A stretch of 39,054 nt of DNA from CAYJBP01 sp964368605 (GTDB taxonomy: Bacteria; Bacillota; Dehalobacteriia; UBA4068): assembly GCA_964368605.1 (NCBI GenBank), contig CAYJBP010000008.1:1-39054 (forward strand), in the 5' to 3' direction. The notes below the pieces were generated by a model. The model was not told the origin of the DNA and did no database searches. It saw nothing but the letters and a program-made list of their open reading frames with translations. Below are positions 30,976 through 39,054 of this stretch, in pieces. The position numbers were made by a program, and so were the translations under genes. Every line of letters starts with the position of its first letter. Within the stretch, counting starts at the first letter, position 1.

Positions 30976-31503
30976 ATGAAATTATTACGTATTCTCAACT
31001 CTAATTGCCCGGAGTTTGAGCAGGCTTATGCTATTTATGAAGCCAGCTTTCCTTTAGCCGAACGACGCCAATTGCCTGCCCAGCTTAAGGCCTTAACCGA
31101 CCCTGATTATTATTTTCAGGTTATCCTTAATCAGCAAAATATTATCCTTGGCATTTTGCTTACCTGGCAAACAAAACAGTTTGTCTTTATCGAACACCTG
31201 GCAATCAGCGAGGCCAGCCGTGGCCTTAATATTGGTAGCCGCATCATGGAATTAGTTATAGCAAGCACCAATCTTCCCATCATCCTCGAAATCGAACCGC
31301 CCATAGACGATATCAGCCGCCGCCGCCAAAATTTTTATACCAAACTGGGCTTTAGTATTAACCCCTATCATCATATCCAGCCCCCTATTAATGCCCAAAG
31401 CCAACCTTTACAGCTAAAAATACTATCGCTACCTGCCATCAATCAGCAGGAATATCAGCTTTTTAATCAATACTACCAGCTGCGTATCATGAAGTATATC
31501 TAA
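30976..31503 (+). CDS. GNAT family N-acetyltransferase
   Basis: A 175-residue protein of the acetyl-CoA-dependent GNAT fold. The acetyl-CoA binding motif A is visible as HLAISEASRGLNIGSRIMEL (about 75-94; the Q/RxxGxG loop reads RGLNIG), after strand FVFIEHLAI. FPLAERR near residue 30 and RRRQNFYTKLGF near 116-127 are typical of a subgroup annotated only as GNAT. The substrate cannot be told. AAGGAGG lies before ATG. It has no operon partner; the 150 bases upstream hold no gene that I can see. Confidence 0.82.
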   Translation: MKLLRILNSNCPEFEQAYAIYEASFPLAERRQLPAQLKALTDPDYYFQVILNQQNIILGILLTWQTKQFVFIEHLAISEASRGLNIGSRIMELVIASTNLPIILEIEPPIDDISRRRQNFYTKLGFSINPYHHIQPPINAQSQPLQLKILSLPAINQQEYQLFNQYYQLRIMKYI

Positions 31504-31546
31504 TCATTGTCAAAGTAAGCAAATAAATCCTTAGCGGATAAAATTA

Positions 31547-31583
31547 AAAGGCCTGCCGCAATTTTTTTGCGCAAGCCTTTATT
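31547..31583. terminator. Bidirectional terminator between GNAT and GGDEF genes
   Basis: AAAGGC (31547-31552) pairs with GCCTTT (31575-31580), with an inner CGCA/TGCG helix (31557-31560, 31568-31571). A T6 run follows on the plus strand and A/T-rich sequence on the minus strand. It serves two convergent genes. Confidence 0.7.
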
Positions 31584-31585
31584 TT

Positions 31586-33499
31586 TTAGTCGGATTTATA
31601 TTGCCCAAATTGCCCTTTACTGGTTCTTTTTACCTCGTACATGGCCTGATCGGCAAAGTTAAGTATTTCTTTCATATTTTGGGATTGCTGCGGATAATAG
31701 GCATAACCGGCCGAAATTGTTACCGGATGCTTTTGGCCATTGGGCGTTTTAATATAAGCCTTTTGATAATCGACGGCTAAATTCTTTATAGCCTGATCAA
31801 GCATGTCTATATCATCCGCACCATAAAGCATTATAGCAAATTCGTCGCCGCTTAAACGAGCCGTTAATTTATGGGGATAATCAAAATCGCTTAATACCTT
31901 AGCAGCCCTGCTAATAAATGCGTCGCCTGTGGCATGACCCCAGGTATCATTCACATATTTTAAATTATCTAAATCCAACATAATCATCGCCGCATTCTTT
32001 ATCAAATCGCTATCTTGATATAGACGATCCAAGGCCTCCAAAAAGGCACGCCGATTATAGATATTGGTCAAAAAGTCGATATCACGCTCGAACTTAATAT
32101 TCTGTTTTTCATTAATATCGGATGTTACATCGATAATTATACCCCAATTATTCATGTCCTGACTATAAAGCTTAATTTTTAAATATTTAAGCTGGTTTTT
32201 AGTCTCAAATATATACACATCCTGCTCATTTTGATAGGGATTAGTCATAATCTGCTCGATTTGCGCCAAAAACTTAGCCGGATCTAATAATTGATCGCCA
32301 GGTTCGATATCTAATTCAAGGATTTCAGGCATTTTGCTGGTTATTAGCACCCGTTCGGCACGATATTCATACATGGCCAAGGGTATATTTACATGGCTAA
32401 AAATCGTAGAAAACTTGCCATTAACATCTAATATACTCTGCACCATTAAGTTAACATTTTTGCTCATGGTTACAAATTCCGGCAGGCCGCCTACCTGCAT
32501 TTTATGCTCTAAATCGCCTGCGGCTATGCGGTTTAAACTATAATTAATCTTATATAAACCCCGCAATACTACTTTATCGAGCATAAAGTATAAAAGCACA
32601 ATTATTACACAGCCCAGCACTATACCGGATATCACAATAATAATTGTATTTTGCATTGCCGATTGATAAATAGTTTGATTATCACCAATCAGGCCAATTA
32701 CCAGGCCATTACTTTGCTTAAATATGGCCTGCCCTTCTTGACCATTAATATTAACTGTTACTAAATCGAGGTTTTCGGTAATATTATTATTTAGGCCAAT
32801 CGCGCTAATCGATTGATTATTTAAGGCGGCATCGGTAGAGCCTATTATCATATCGGCTTGAGGGTCGATGGCGATTATGGTATGGCCAACAGCCGGAGCC
32901 TGCCGCGAAAAAAGATAGGTAAGCTCGGTTTCGGCCATGGCAACCAAAAGCCTAACCGGCTCGATACCAATTTGCACTATCATCGTATTAGCATCATTCC
33001 AAACCGCTACATACTGCATTTCTTTAGCTTGAGCAGTATTTGGGGTTACATCTTGGGCCATTTCTAAATCATAATTATCAAGCATTGGGGCAAAAAAGTT
33101 AACTTGCTCGCCGTCTTCCATACTAAGACCATAATAATCGGGTACATTTCCGGCATAAAGAAAGCCTTCTGGATTAAAAAGATGAATTTCGTCAACCTGC
33201 AATAATTGGGCAATAATATTTAATTGCTCTATATCATCAATAACTTGCTCATTACTACTTATAATATAAGATGCAGCTTTAGCCCTAATTAAATAGTCAT
33301 CCTTTAACTCTTCTTGCAATTGATCGATATTTTGACTATTATCATTAACAATTGCAATCATGCGCTCTACTTGCATAGCGGCCGAATTCTTAAAGTTTTC
33401 GGTTGCAGATTTAAACTGCAAAAAAGCGCTTACCATCATCAGCAGCACCGATAAAAATACTATTAAAATAGCCAGACGGCTAAGAATATATTGCTTCAT
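31586..33499 (-). CDS. Membrane-bound diguanylate cyclase (sensor-HAMP-PAS-GGDEF)
   Basis: A 637-residue enzyme making the second messenger cyclic di-GMP. Order: transmembrane helix (about 8-28), extracytoplasmic dCache-like sensor (30-275), second helix (about 284-303), HAMP (about 305-360), a PAS-like region (about 370-465) and GGDEF domain (472-637). The signature reads RLSGDEF (SGDEF at 550-554), an accepted active variant, and the YNRRAF, LDLDNLKYVND and ISAGYA motifs are present. The inhibitory I-site RxxD is missing (YPHK at that position), so product inhibition may be weak. Single gene, probably sensing an external small ligand. Confidence 0.92.
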   Translation of the reverse strand: MKQYILSRLAILIVFLSVLLMMVSAFLQFKSATENFKNSAAMQVERMIAIVNDNSQNIDQLQEELKDDYLIRAKAASYIISSNEQVIDDIEQLNIIAQLLQVDEIHLFNPEGFLYAGNVPDYYGLSMEDGEQVNFFAPMLDNYDLEMAQDVTPNTAQAKEMQYVAVWNDANTMIVQIGIEPVRLLVAMAETELTYLFSRQAPAVGHTIIAIDPQADMIIGSTDAALNNQSISAIGLNNNITENLDLVTVNINGQEGQAIFKQSNGLVIGLIGDNQTIYQSAMQNTIIIVISGIVLGCVIIVLLYFMLDKVVLRGLYKINYSLNRIAAGDLEHKMQVGGLPEFVTMSKNVNLMVQSILDVNGKFSTIFSHVNIPLAMYEYRAERVLITSKMPEILELDIEPGDQLLDPAKFLAQIEQIMTNPYQNEQDVYIFETKNQLKYLKIKLYSQDMNNWGIIIDVTSDINEKQNIKFERDIDFLTNIYNRRAFLEALDRLYQDSDLIKNAAMIMLDLDNLKYVNDTWGHATGDAFISRAAKVLSDFDYPHKLTARLSGDEFAIMLYGADDIDMLDQAIKNLAVDYQKAYIKTPNGQKHPVTISAGYAYYPQQSQNMKEILNFADQAMYEVKRTSKGQFGQYKSD

Positions 33500-33612
33500 A
33501 ATTAATACCCCATCTTTATTATGAAGTTTTATAATAGAATATACTACTATAATTAATAATTATAGCACTTAGAAAAGTATAAAGCAATATTAATTACAGA
33601 ATTTTAATACTA

Positions 33613-34053
33613 TTAATTACGATTATCAACAATAGCCTGCCTGGCTAATTTATCGCAAATTTCATTATATTTATCGCCGGCATGGCCTTTAACTTTTTGC
33701 CAATTAATGCGATGACGACGGCTTTCGATTAGCAATAATTGCCATAAATCCTGGTTTTCCACCGGCTGCTTTTTAGAGTTTAGCCAGCCGTTTTTTTGCC
33801 AATTATTAAGCCAAGAATTATTAAAGGCATTGATTAAATAAGCGCTATCGCTATATAAAACCACCTCGCAAGGCTCTTTTAAAGCCTTAAGGGCAACCGC
33901 AGCAGCCAATAATTCCATCCTTTGATTGGTAGTTTGTGGTTCATAGCCGGCCAATTCCTTAAAATTATCATTATAAATCAAAACCGCCCCATAGCCACCG
34001 GGCCCGGGATTGCCCGAGCAAGCGCCATCGGTATAAATCGTTATTTTTTTCAT
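33613..34053 (-). CDS. rnhA: Ribonuclease HI
   Basis: A 146-residue nuclease that cuts RNA in RNA-DNA hybrids. With the start at 34053 all active-site residues fall on E. coli-like numbers: Asp9 (TDGACSGNPGPGG), Glu47 (QRMELLA), Asp69 (YSDSAY), His124 (KGHAGD) and Asp134. AGGATGG lies 5 bases before this ATG; ATG at 34062 is an alternative adding three residues, and the frame is open to 34149 without support. Single gene, divergent from the second signal peptidase. Confidence 0.95.
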   Translation of the reverse strand: MKKITIYTDGACSGNPGPGGYGAVLIYNDNFKELAGYEPQTTNQRMELLAAAVALKALKEPCEVVLYSDSAYLINAFNNSWLNNWQKNGWLNSKKQPVENQDLWQLLLIESRRHRINWQKVKGHAGDKYNEICDKLARQAIVDNRN

Positions 34054-34272
34054 ATTTGCCATCCTGTTTGATTGATGTTTAATATTTTTCGGTATATATT
34101 TTAACTTTTCCTGCGAAAAAGCAAAATAAATACTTTTAATATTAACCAAGAAGTGGTATAATAATTAAAGCAATTATTATATTGCTTTAATTTAACTTGC
34201 CGAAAATTCTCGGCCAATAAACGGCCCGGAATTTTTTATGGTTTTTTACTGCAAACAAGGTTGGTGATATAT

Positions 34273-36072
34273 TTGAATGATGACAAGCAATTAAGCCCCG
34301 ATGCTCAAAATTTAACAGAGGATATCAATATAATGGATTTGGCCTCTTTGGCCGAAGGACAGGCCTATCGTACGGCGGCAAATCAGAATTATGATTTAAA
34401 CCCGCCCCCGATGTTGGATGAGCCGGCACCGGCTACAGTGCGTAGCCTATTAGATTTGGCCGCCGAGGCCGAAAATCAAGCACGCCTTACCTTAGAGGCT
34501 GCCGATAATGCCAATGATTTGGCCGCCGATTTGCTCTTTGACATGAAACAAAGCGGCGAATTAAATCAAAACCTGATTAATCTAAGCCGTAATGCCGGCG
34601 AAAACGCTATTTTGGCCACCGAAACAGCTCTACAAGCCCAAATTTCGGCTATGGAAGCCAATGCCGCAGCGGTAAATCATGCCTTAAGCTCCTTAGAGTA
34701 TGCCAAAGGTTCGGTTAGCCGCTATTCGCAAAAATTTATCGAAAGCAGCAAGCAATCGGCTCTTGATCAAGAGGCTGCTATTTTAGCCAGAGAAAAGGCC
34801 AATCAAGCAAGAATGGAATACGCTACCAAGCAAAATATTGCCTTAAGCAGCCGCGATAGCTTGGCCGGCATCAAAAAAGAATATGATAACTGGCTTTCCG
34901 AGGTGCGCCATGCCCAGGAAAACCTGGAAATGGCCCAGCAAAATGCCCGTTTGGCTCATCATGAATATCAGGAGCTAAAGCAAAAATTACAAGGCCGTAA
35001 GCAACAATGGCTGGAAATAGGCGATCAATTTCCCGATCAATCGATCGGATTAGCCCAGCAACAAAGCATTACCTTAACGGAAACGCCCGACCAAATACCG
35101 GCAAACGATCAATATTCCGAGCCGCTGGCCACCGCCACAATCATAGGCAATGCCATGCCTACTGCAACAGAGGCTTCGCCCTATAATACGGATATTATCC
35201 CCCCGGCCACAAGCTATTCTGCCGACAACTTGATGCCTGCGGATGGGATTTCGTCTTCAGACCCCGATTTGGATAATGCAGAGATTGCCGATTCTAAAGA
35301 TTCATTACCCGAAACGGCTAATGATACTGCCGCTCAAATCATCAGCCAAGATCCGATCAAGCAGAGCTTACCGCCTTTAGCCAAACCGATGGAGGAAATA
35401 AGCCTACCCTTAACGGAAAATTTGCCCTTAGTAACCGAGCAAGGCTTAGAACAATCAATATTACCGCCTTTGCCAATTGCCGACAGCTTGTACAATGAAA
35501 ATGAAGATGAGCCGGTAATTAAAAAGCGTAAGCCTTTATTCGACACATATACCTGGCGTCAGACCAAGGTTTGGGAATATGGGCGCATGGTTTTGCTGGC
35601 TTTGGCCTTGGTGGTAATCCTGCGCAACTTTGTATTTAATGTTGTAGTGGTAGAGGGCGTTTCGATGCTTCCTACTTTATACGAGAATGATCAATTAATC
35701 AATAGCAAAATTTCCTACCTATTTAACGAGCCGCAAAGAGGCGATATTGTATTGGTAGAAACCGAAAGCGAGGGGCTAACCCAATTTTTGGTAAAAAGAA
35801 TAGTAGCCTTACCTAATGAGCGAATTGCCATTAAAAACGGGGTTGTTTATATTGATGACCAGCTACTGGACGAGGATTATTTGGTTAATGTACAAACCGA
35901 AGGCGATGTAGACCAAATTGTGCCGGAAGATCATTATTTTGTAATGGGCGATAATCGCCCGGCCAGCTACGATAGCAGGTACGACTCCATAGGCAGCATC
36001 GAGGCCGAGCAAATTGATGGTAAAGCGGTGCTAAGAATATTCCCTTTTGATAATATTGCCTTTTTAAATTAA
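34273..36072 (+). CDS. lepB: Signal peptidase I with long coiled-coil N-terminal extension
   Basis: A 599-residue type I signal peptidase. I start it at TTG 34273 because AAGGTTGGTGAT lies just upstream; TTG 34261 and GTG 34264 are inside that site. Residues about 45-255 are Ala/Glu/Gln-rich and helical with heptad character (ARLTLEAADNANDLAADLLF, KKEYDNWLSEVRHAQENLEM). About 255-420 is low-complexity and Pro/Ser/Thr/Asp rich. The transmembrane helix is about 440-457, catalytic Ser464 lies in VEGVSMLPT, Lys508 in VKRIVALPNE, then MGDNRPASYDSR. Type I peptidases rarely exceed 200 residues in Bacillota. The cytoplasmic extension is unlike the acidic one at 15935-16978. Terminator follows. Confidence 0.9.
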   Translation: MNDDKQLSPDAQNLTEDINIMDLASLAEGQAYRTAANQNYDLNPPPMLDEPAPATVRSLLDLAAEAENQARLTLEAADNANDLAADLLFDMKQSGELNQNLINLSRNAGENAILATETALQAQISAMEANAAAVNHALSSLEYAKGSVSRYSQKFIESSKQSALDQEAAILAREKANQARMEYATKQNIALSSRDSLAGIKKEYDNWLSEVRHAQENLEMAQQNARLAHHEYQELKQKLQGRKQQWLEIGDQFPDQSIGLAQQQSITLTETPDQIPANDQYSEPLATATIIGNAMPTATEASPYNTDIIPPATSYSADNLMPADGISSSDPDLDNAEIADSKDSLPETANDTAAQIISQDPIKQSLPPLAKPMEEISLPLTENLPLVTEQGLEQSILPPLPIADSLYNENEDEPVIKKRKPLFDTYTWRQTKVWEYGRMVLLALALVVILRNFVFNVVVVEGVSMLPTLYENDQLINSKISYLFNEPQRGDIVLVETESEGLTQFLVKRIVALPNERIAIKNGVVYIDDQLLDEDYLVNVQTEGDVDQIVPEDHYFVMGDNRPASYDSRYDSIGSIEAEQIDGKAVLRIFPFDNIAFLN

Positions 36073-36085
36073 TAACTTATATTTA

Positions 36086-36124
36086 TAAGGGTCTGTCGCA
36101 AAAAATATTGGCGACAGACCCTTA
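36086..36124 (+). terminator. Terminator of the extended signal peptidase gene
   Basis: A perfect 14-bp stem, TAAGGGTCTGTCGC (36086-36099) with its complement (36111-36124). It shares the CTGTCGC core with the terminator at 11969-12010. It also faces the 3' end of the leftward gene at 36138. Confidence 0.85.
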
Positions 36125-36137
36125 TGTCAAAGCAAAA

Positions 36138-36356
36138 TTAATGACTAATTGCCGATAAACTATCTAAAACATCATTATCCGGCAACTCCATTTCCAAAAC
36201 CCAAAAAAGTGTTTCTAATTTATCAATCAAGGAAAAAATTATTAGGTCTATATTGGGGCTAACATGATTATCATAGAGCATCTTCTCGTCCATAGCCATG
36301 GCTAGCTGCTCTTTATATATATCTAGTTGATGAATAACCTCTACTTTAGATTTCAA
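36138..36356 (-). CDS. Small hypothetical protein, 72 aa (TTG start)
   Basis: I do not recognise a family. The product is acidic and mostly helical with no transmembrane segment, one Trp and no Cys (VIHQLDIYKEQLAMAMDEKM, then DLIIFSLIDKLETLFWVLEM). Translation begins at TTG 36356 behind GGAGGTG, an excellent site at 6-base spacing, which is the main reason to call it a gene. Size and helical hairpin look are like Spo0E-type small regulators, but the SxxxD motif of that family is absent. Convergent with the signal peptidase gene. Confidence 0.6.
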   Translation of the reverse strand: MKSKVEVIHQLDIYKEQLAMAMDEKMLYDNHVSPNIDLIIFSLIDKLETLFWVLEMELPDNDVLDSLSAISH

Positions 36357-36467
36357 AAAAACACCTCCGCTAATTCTTTCTTATACAGGATATTAAGCTT
36401 TGACCCTTTTGGTGAAAAGACCAAACCTTCAATTAATAATTTTTTTTTAAGAAATTGCAATTTTTAC

Positions 36468-36496
36468 TTGCTTATTTGCTCAATATCTGATAAAAT
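36468..36496 (+). promoter_or_regulatory. Promoter of rpmB
   Basis: TTGCTT (36468-36473) and TAAAAT (36491-36496) with a 17-bp spacer, about 60 bases upstream of rpmB. Confidence 0.6.
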
Positions 36497-36556
36497 AGGA
36501 CGGTACATCAAATAATAAAAATTTATTATACAGATAGATTTAAAGGAGGTGCCGAA

Positions 36557-36745
36557 ATGGCAAAGTGTGAAGTTTGCGGCAAAACCGCAAAGGCAGGAAT
36601 GAGTGTTAGCCATTCCCATATTCGTAATAAAAGAAAATGGAAGCCCAATTTACAAACTGTGCGGGCCGTTGTAGGTGGAACCCCTAAGCGGGTTACTGCT
36701 TGTACTCGTTGCTTGCGATCCGGTAAAGTTCAAAGAGCCAACTAA
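36557..36745 (+). CDS. rpmB: 50S ribosomal protein L28 (zinc-ribbon form)
   Basis: A 62-residue bL28. It keeps both CxxC pairs, Cys4/Cys7 and Cys49/Cys52, so it is the zinc-binding C+ form rather than the zinc-independent paralogue made under zinc limitation. SHSHIRNKRKWKPNLQ is the family signature. AAGGAGGTG lies before ATG. It is followed by a terminator, then asp23 and fakA in the usual Bacillota order. Confidence 0.97.
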   Translation: MAKCEVCGKTAKAGMSVSHSHIRNKRKWKPNLQTVRAVVGGTPKRVTACTRCLRSGKVQRAN

Positions 36746-36754
36746 TGATAAAAT

Positions 36755-36781
36755 GCGCCTTTTTGAGGCGCTTTTTATTTT
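36755..36781 (+). terminator. Terminator of rpmB
   Basis: GCGCCT (36755-36760) pairs with AGGCGC (36766-36771) around a 5-nt loop, followed by TTTTTATTTTATT. Confidence 0.85.
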
Positions 36782-36900
36782 ATTTGCTGCTAAATTTGTC
36801 TAAAATTAGGGCTTTAACTTTAGGCAAAAATAAAGTATAATATAATAAACTGATTAAATCAAGCAAGTTAGATTAGGCTAATTATATTAGGAGGTTAAAC

Positions 36901-37263
36901 ATGGGTAAAATTATTCAAGGCCCTTGGGGTGTTATTGATATCAGCAAAGAGGTTATCGCCAAAATTGCCGGTATTGCCACTATGGAATGCTTTGGGATAG
37001 TTGGCATGGTTTCGTCGCGGCGGATTAGCGATGGCCTAAGCGAGCTTTTAGGCAAAGAAGCCTTAGCCAAAGGGGTAGAGGTTACCATTAGCCCTGATGA
37101 TGTTTTAAGCATCAAGATAAATGTGGTAGTAAGTTATGGCCTAAAAATATCGATTATCGCCAATAATGTAGTTGATAGGGTAAAATATGCCTTAGAGAAC
37201 ACAATTGGCACCGAAGTAGCCAATGTGGAAGTTAATGTTTTAGGCGTACGCATTATCGACTAG
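36901..37263 (+). CDS. Asp23/Gls24 family envelope stress protein
   Basis: A 120-residue member of the Asp23 (YloU) family, small alpha/beta proteins often associated with the membrane via partners and linked to envelope stress and, next to fakA, to fatty-acid metabolism. Typical are GVIDISKEVIAKIAGIAT near the N-terminus, GIVGMVSSR, GVEVTISPDDVLSIKINVVVSYG and the VNVEVNVLGVRI terminal strand. AGGAGG lies before ATG; the stop is 9 bases before fakA. The order asp23-fakA is standard in Bacillota. Confidence 0.94.
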   Translation: MGKIIQGPWGVIDISKEVIAKIAGIATMECFGIVGMVSSRRISDGLSELLGKEALAKGVEVTISPDDVLSIKINVVVSYGLKISIIANNVVDRVKYALENTIGTEVANVEVNVLGVRIID

Positions 37264-37272
37264 GAGGCCGTA

Positions 37273-38994
37273 ATGACTGTATCTTTAACAAAAATAAATG
37301 CTGCCCAATTAAGTGATTTTTTAATAGGCGGCGCCAATCATTTATATAATCATCGGGATATGGTTAATGCTCTTAATGTTTTTCCGGTGCCGGATGGCGA
37401 TACCGGGATAAACATGCATTTAACCGTTAACTCGGCTGTCAAAAATATTACCGCAAAAGAAGCTACGGACATCACCACCTTGATGGCCGATTTTTCGATG
37501 GGCTCTTTAATGGGCGCACGTGGCAATTCCGGGGTAATATTATCGCAAATATTTAGAGGCATTTCGCTGGCCTTGGCCGGTAAGGCCGAGATAAATGGTG
37601 CCGATTTGGCGGCGGCTTTGCAAAATGGCTCGCGCCTATCATATAAATCGGTAATGAAGCCGGTAGAGGGCACTATTTTAACCGTCTTTAAAGATTTTGC
37701 AGCCGGCGCGCAAAAAGCAGCCCAAAGCGAAGATGATATTATTAAAATTTTAGAGGCGGCCTTAACCGCCGGGGAAAAATCCTTGCAAAACACGCCCAAT
37801 CTATTGCCGGTTTTAAAAGAGGCCGGGGTAGTTGATGCCGGCGGCAAAGGGATGCTGCTAATTATGGAAGGCGGCTTTAAAGCCCTAAAGGGTGAGTATA
37901 TTGCTGCTGACGAGCAGCAGGAGCCAACCATAGATGAGCAACCAAAAGCCAATATTAAAAAACAGGATTTAGAATTTACATTTTGCACCCAGTTTTTGAT
38001 TAAGGGCAAAAAGATTCCCCAAGATACCATCCGTCGTTATTTAAGCCATACGCCGCCGGGCGATTCGCTTTTGGTGGTTGGCACCGATGAAGTGGTAAAA
38101 ATCCATTTTCATAATAATCAGCCTTGGAAGGTTATGGAATATGCGGCCCAATTTGGCACAATTCATGATATCGAGATTGATAATATGGAGGATCAGCAAA
38201 ACCATAATAGCACAGCCGAATCTTTAGGCAAACAAGATATGGCCGTATTAACCGGCGATAAAGCCATCGAAGCTAATCCCGACGAAGCTGCGCAAAACGG
38301 AGCTAGCCAAGAGGCCGAGGTAGCTAATGAAGCTTGCCAAACTGCGGTTATTGCCATCTGTTCCGGCGAAGGCATGCGTGAACTTTACGAGAGTATGGGT
38401 GCTTATGTAATTGAGGGCGGCCAAACGATGAATCCCAGCGCCGAGGAATTGTTAACGGCAATTAAAAATTGCGGCGGCAAAGAAGTTATTGTATTGCCCA
38501 ATAATAGCAATATTATTTTGGCAGCCGAGCAGGCGGCTAAACTAAGCGATATACCTACCTTTATTGTACCCAGCAAGTTTGTAACACAAGGTATATCTTT
38601 AATGCTAAATTATAATCGTGATATTTGCGCTTGCGATTTAGTACCGCATATGTTGGATAGTTTGGATGCCAGCCTACCTTTAGAGATAACTTATGCTGTA
38701 CGCAAATCTAAGTTTAATGGTTTTAAGATTGATGCAAATGATATTTTAGGTTTAAACAAAGGCGAGATTGTAACGGTTAAAAAGGATTTACAGGTAGCGG
38801 TTGAGGATATTATTGCTAATGCTGTGGCCGATAATGATGATTTTGGTTTGATTAGCCTTTTTTACGGTAATGATTTACCCGAAGATCAGGCTCAAGCTAT
38901 CGCTGATGTTTTAGAGCAAAAATACCCACTTTATGATATAGACTTGCATTATGGTGGCCAACCTTTATATTATTTCTTAATTTCTTTGGAATAA
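37273..38994 (+). CDS. fakA: FakA-like fatty acid kinase/DAK2 domain protein (YloV)
   Basis: A 573-residue kinase of the FakA/YloV family, which together with a FakB (DegV) partner phosphorylates exogenous fatty acids for lipid synthesis. The DhaL-type kinase domain (about 10-205) contains VFPVPDGDTGINMHLT for Mg-ATP and MGARGNSGVILSQ; DAGGKGMLLIMEG ends it. The middle domain (about 230-300) has FCTQFLI and LLVVGTDEVVKIHFH. A Gln/Glu/Ala-rich linker (about 303-355) precedes the C-terminal DegV-like domain (VIAICSGEGMRELYESMGA). Complete in the window. GGAGG lies before ATG. Its stop overlaps copy C of the recurrent hairpin element. Confidence 0.94.
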   Translation: MTVSLTKINAAQLSDFLIGGANHLYNHRDMVNALNVFPVPDGDTGINMHLTVNSAVKNITAKEATDITTLMADFSMGSLMGARGNSGVILSQIFRGISLALAGKAEINGADLAAALQNGSRLSYKSVMKPVEGTILTVFKDFAAGAQKAAQSEDDIIKILEAALTAGEKSLQNTPNLLPVLKEAGVVDAGGKGMLLIMEGGFKALKGEYIAADEQQEPTIDEQPKANIKKQDLEFTFCTQFLIKGKKIPQDTIRRYLSHTPPGDSLLVVGTDEVVKIHFHNNQPWKVMEYAAQFGTIHDIEIDNMEDQQNHNSTAESLGKQDMAVLTGDKAIEANPDEAAQNGASQEAEVANEACQTAVIAICSGEGMRELYESMGAYVIEGGQTMNPSAEELLTAIKNCGGKEVIVLPNNSNIILAAEQAAKLSDIPTFIVPSKFVTQGISLMLNYNRDICACDLVPHMLDSLDASLPLEITYAVRKSKFNGFKIDANDILGLNKGEIVTVKKDLQVAVEDIIANAVADNDDFGLISLFYGNDLPEDQAQAIADVLEQKYPLYDIDLHYGGQPLYYFLISLE

Positions 38995-39025
38995 AAAGTT
39001 TTAGTCAATTTTTTACAAAAAATTG
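38994..39025 (+). repeat. 3'-end hairpin element, copy C
   Basis: AAAAGTTTT (38994-39002, touching the fakA stop codon) then a 9-bp stem CAATTTTTT (39006-39014) with AAAAAATTG (39017-39025) and AC loop, followed by CGGGGTTTGG. The layout matches copies A and B, with stem bases changed in pairs. Confidence 0.55.
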
Positions 39026-39054
39026 CGGGGTTTGGCCTAGCTGGGTTTAGCTAA

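Noticed and set aside
37350..38030. 226-codon minus-strand frame within fakA
   Set aside because: Reverse-strand shadow of a well-conserved kinase, no start signal and no recognisable product.

Overview
The window looks like chromosomal DNA from an AT-rich anaerobic Bacillota bacterium, most likely Clostridia-like; I do not assert a genus. The evidence is strong AGGAGG-type ribosome binding sites throughout, Bacillota gene orders (lon-engB, rpsB-tsf-pyrH-frr, rpmB-asp23-fakA), a TIGR04086-type membrane protein, a holin-like type I toxin, a SARP-type regulator, and [FeFe]-hydrogenase maturases with a two-cluster ferredoxin. No rRNA, tRNA, CRISPR array, transposase or prophage was recognised.

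Layout. 1-276 is gene-free with several hairpins. 277-6214 is leftward housekeeping: engB-lon, then an SH3b/amidase_3 cell-wall hydrolase, rdgB and two small genes. 6414-11966 is accessory: a DUF2200 gene, an unknown two-helix membrane protein, and a divergent cluster of small proteins sharing a helical module with the C-terminus of a 983-residue adhesin-like protein that lacks a signal peptide. I read this cluster as a candidate spore-surface or exosporium-type locus. 12107-15056 is the leftward hydrogenase maturation operon (TM1266-like, hydE, hydG) behind a structured leader with two tandem terminator hairpins. 15155-19925 holds folE-lepB-surE, crcB, a small membrane protein, and nifU-mnmA behind a promoter with an Rrf2/IscR-like dyad. 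20037-27209 holds a large SARP/AAA/TPR regulator divergent from the histidine-degradation genes hutU, hutI and ftcD. 27260-27552 hides a 27-codon toxin with a convergent small RNA, arranged like plasmid par (Fst) loci. 27589-30536 is rpsB-tsf-pyrH-frr, followed by a ferredoxin, an acetyltransferase, a diguanylate cyclase, rnhA, a second signal peptidase with a very long N-terminal extension, rpmB, asp23 and fakA.

How the genes fit together. HutU, HutI and FtcD would take urocanate to glutamate and formimino-THF. A perfect 11-bp inverted repeat between the regulator and hutU is a good candidate operator. HydE and HydG make the hydrogenase H-cluster ligands; the hydrogenase itself and HydF lie outside the window. 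Two unlinked signal peptidases both carry long cytoplasmic extensions, suggesting lineage-specific tethering or regulation. The strongest candidates for undescribed biology are the divergent spore-surface-like cluster, the hyd-operon leader RNA, the toxin/antisense locus, and a dispersed stop-codon-proximal hairpin element whose stem bases covary between three copies.
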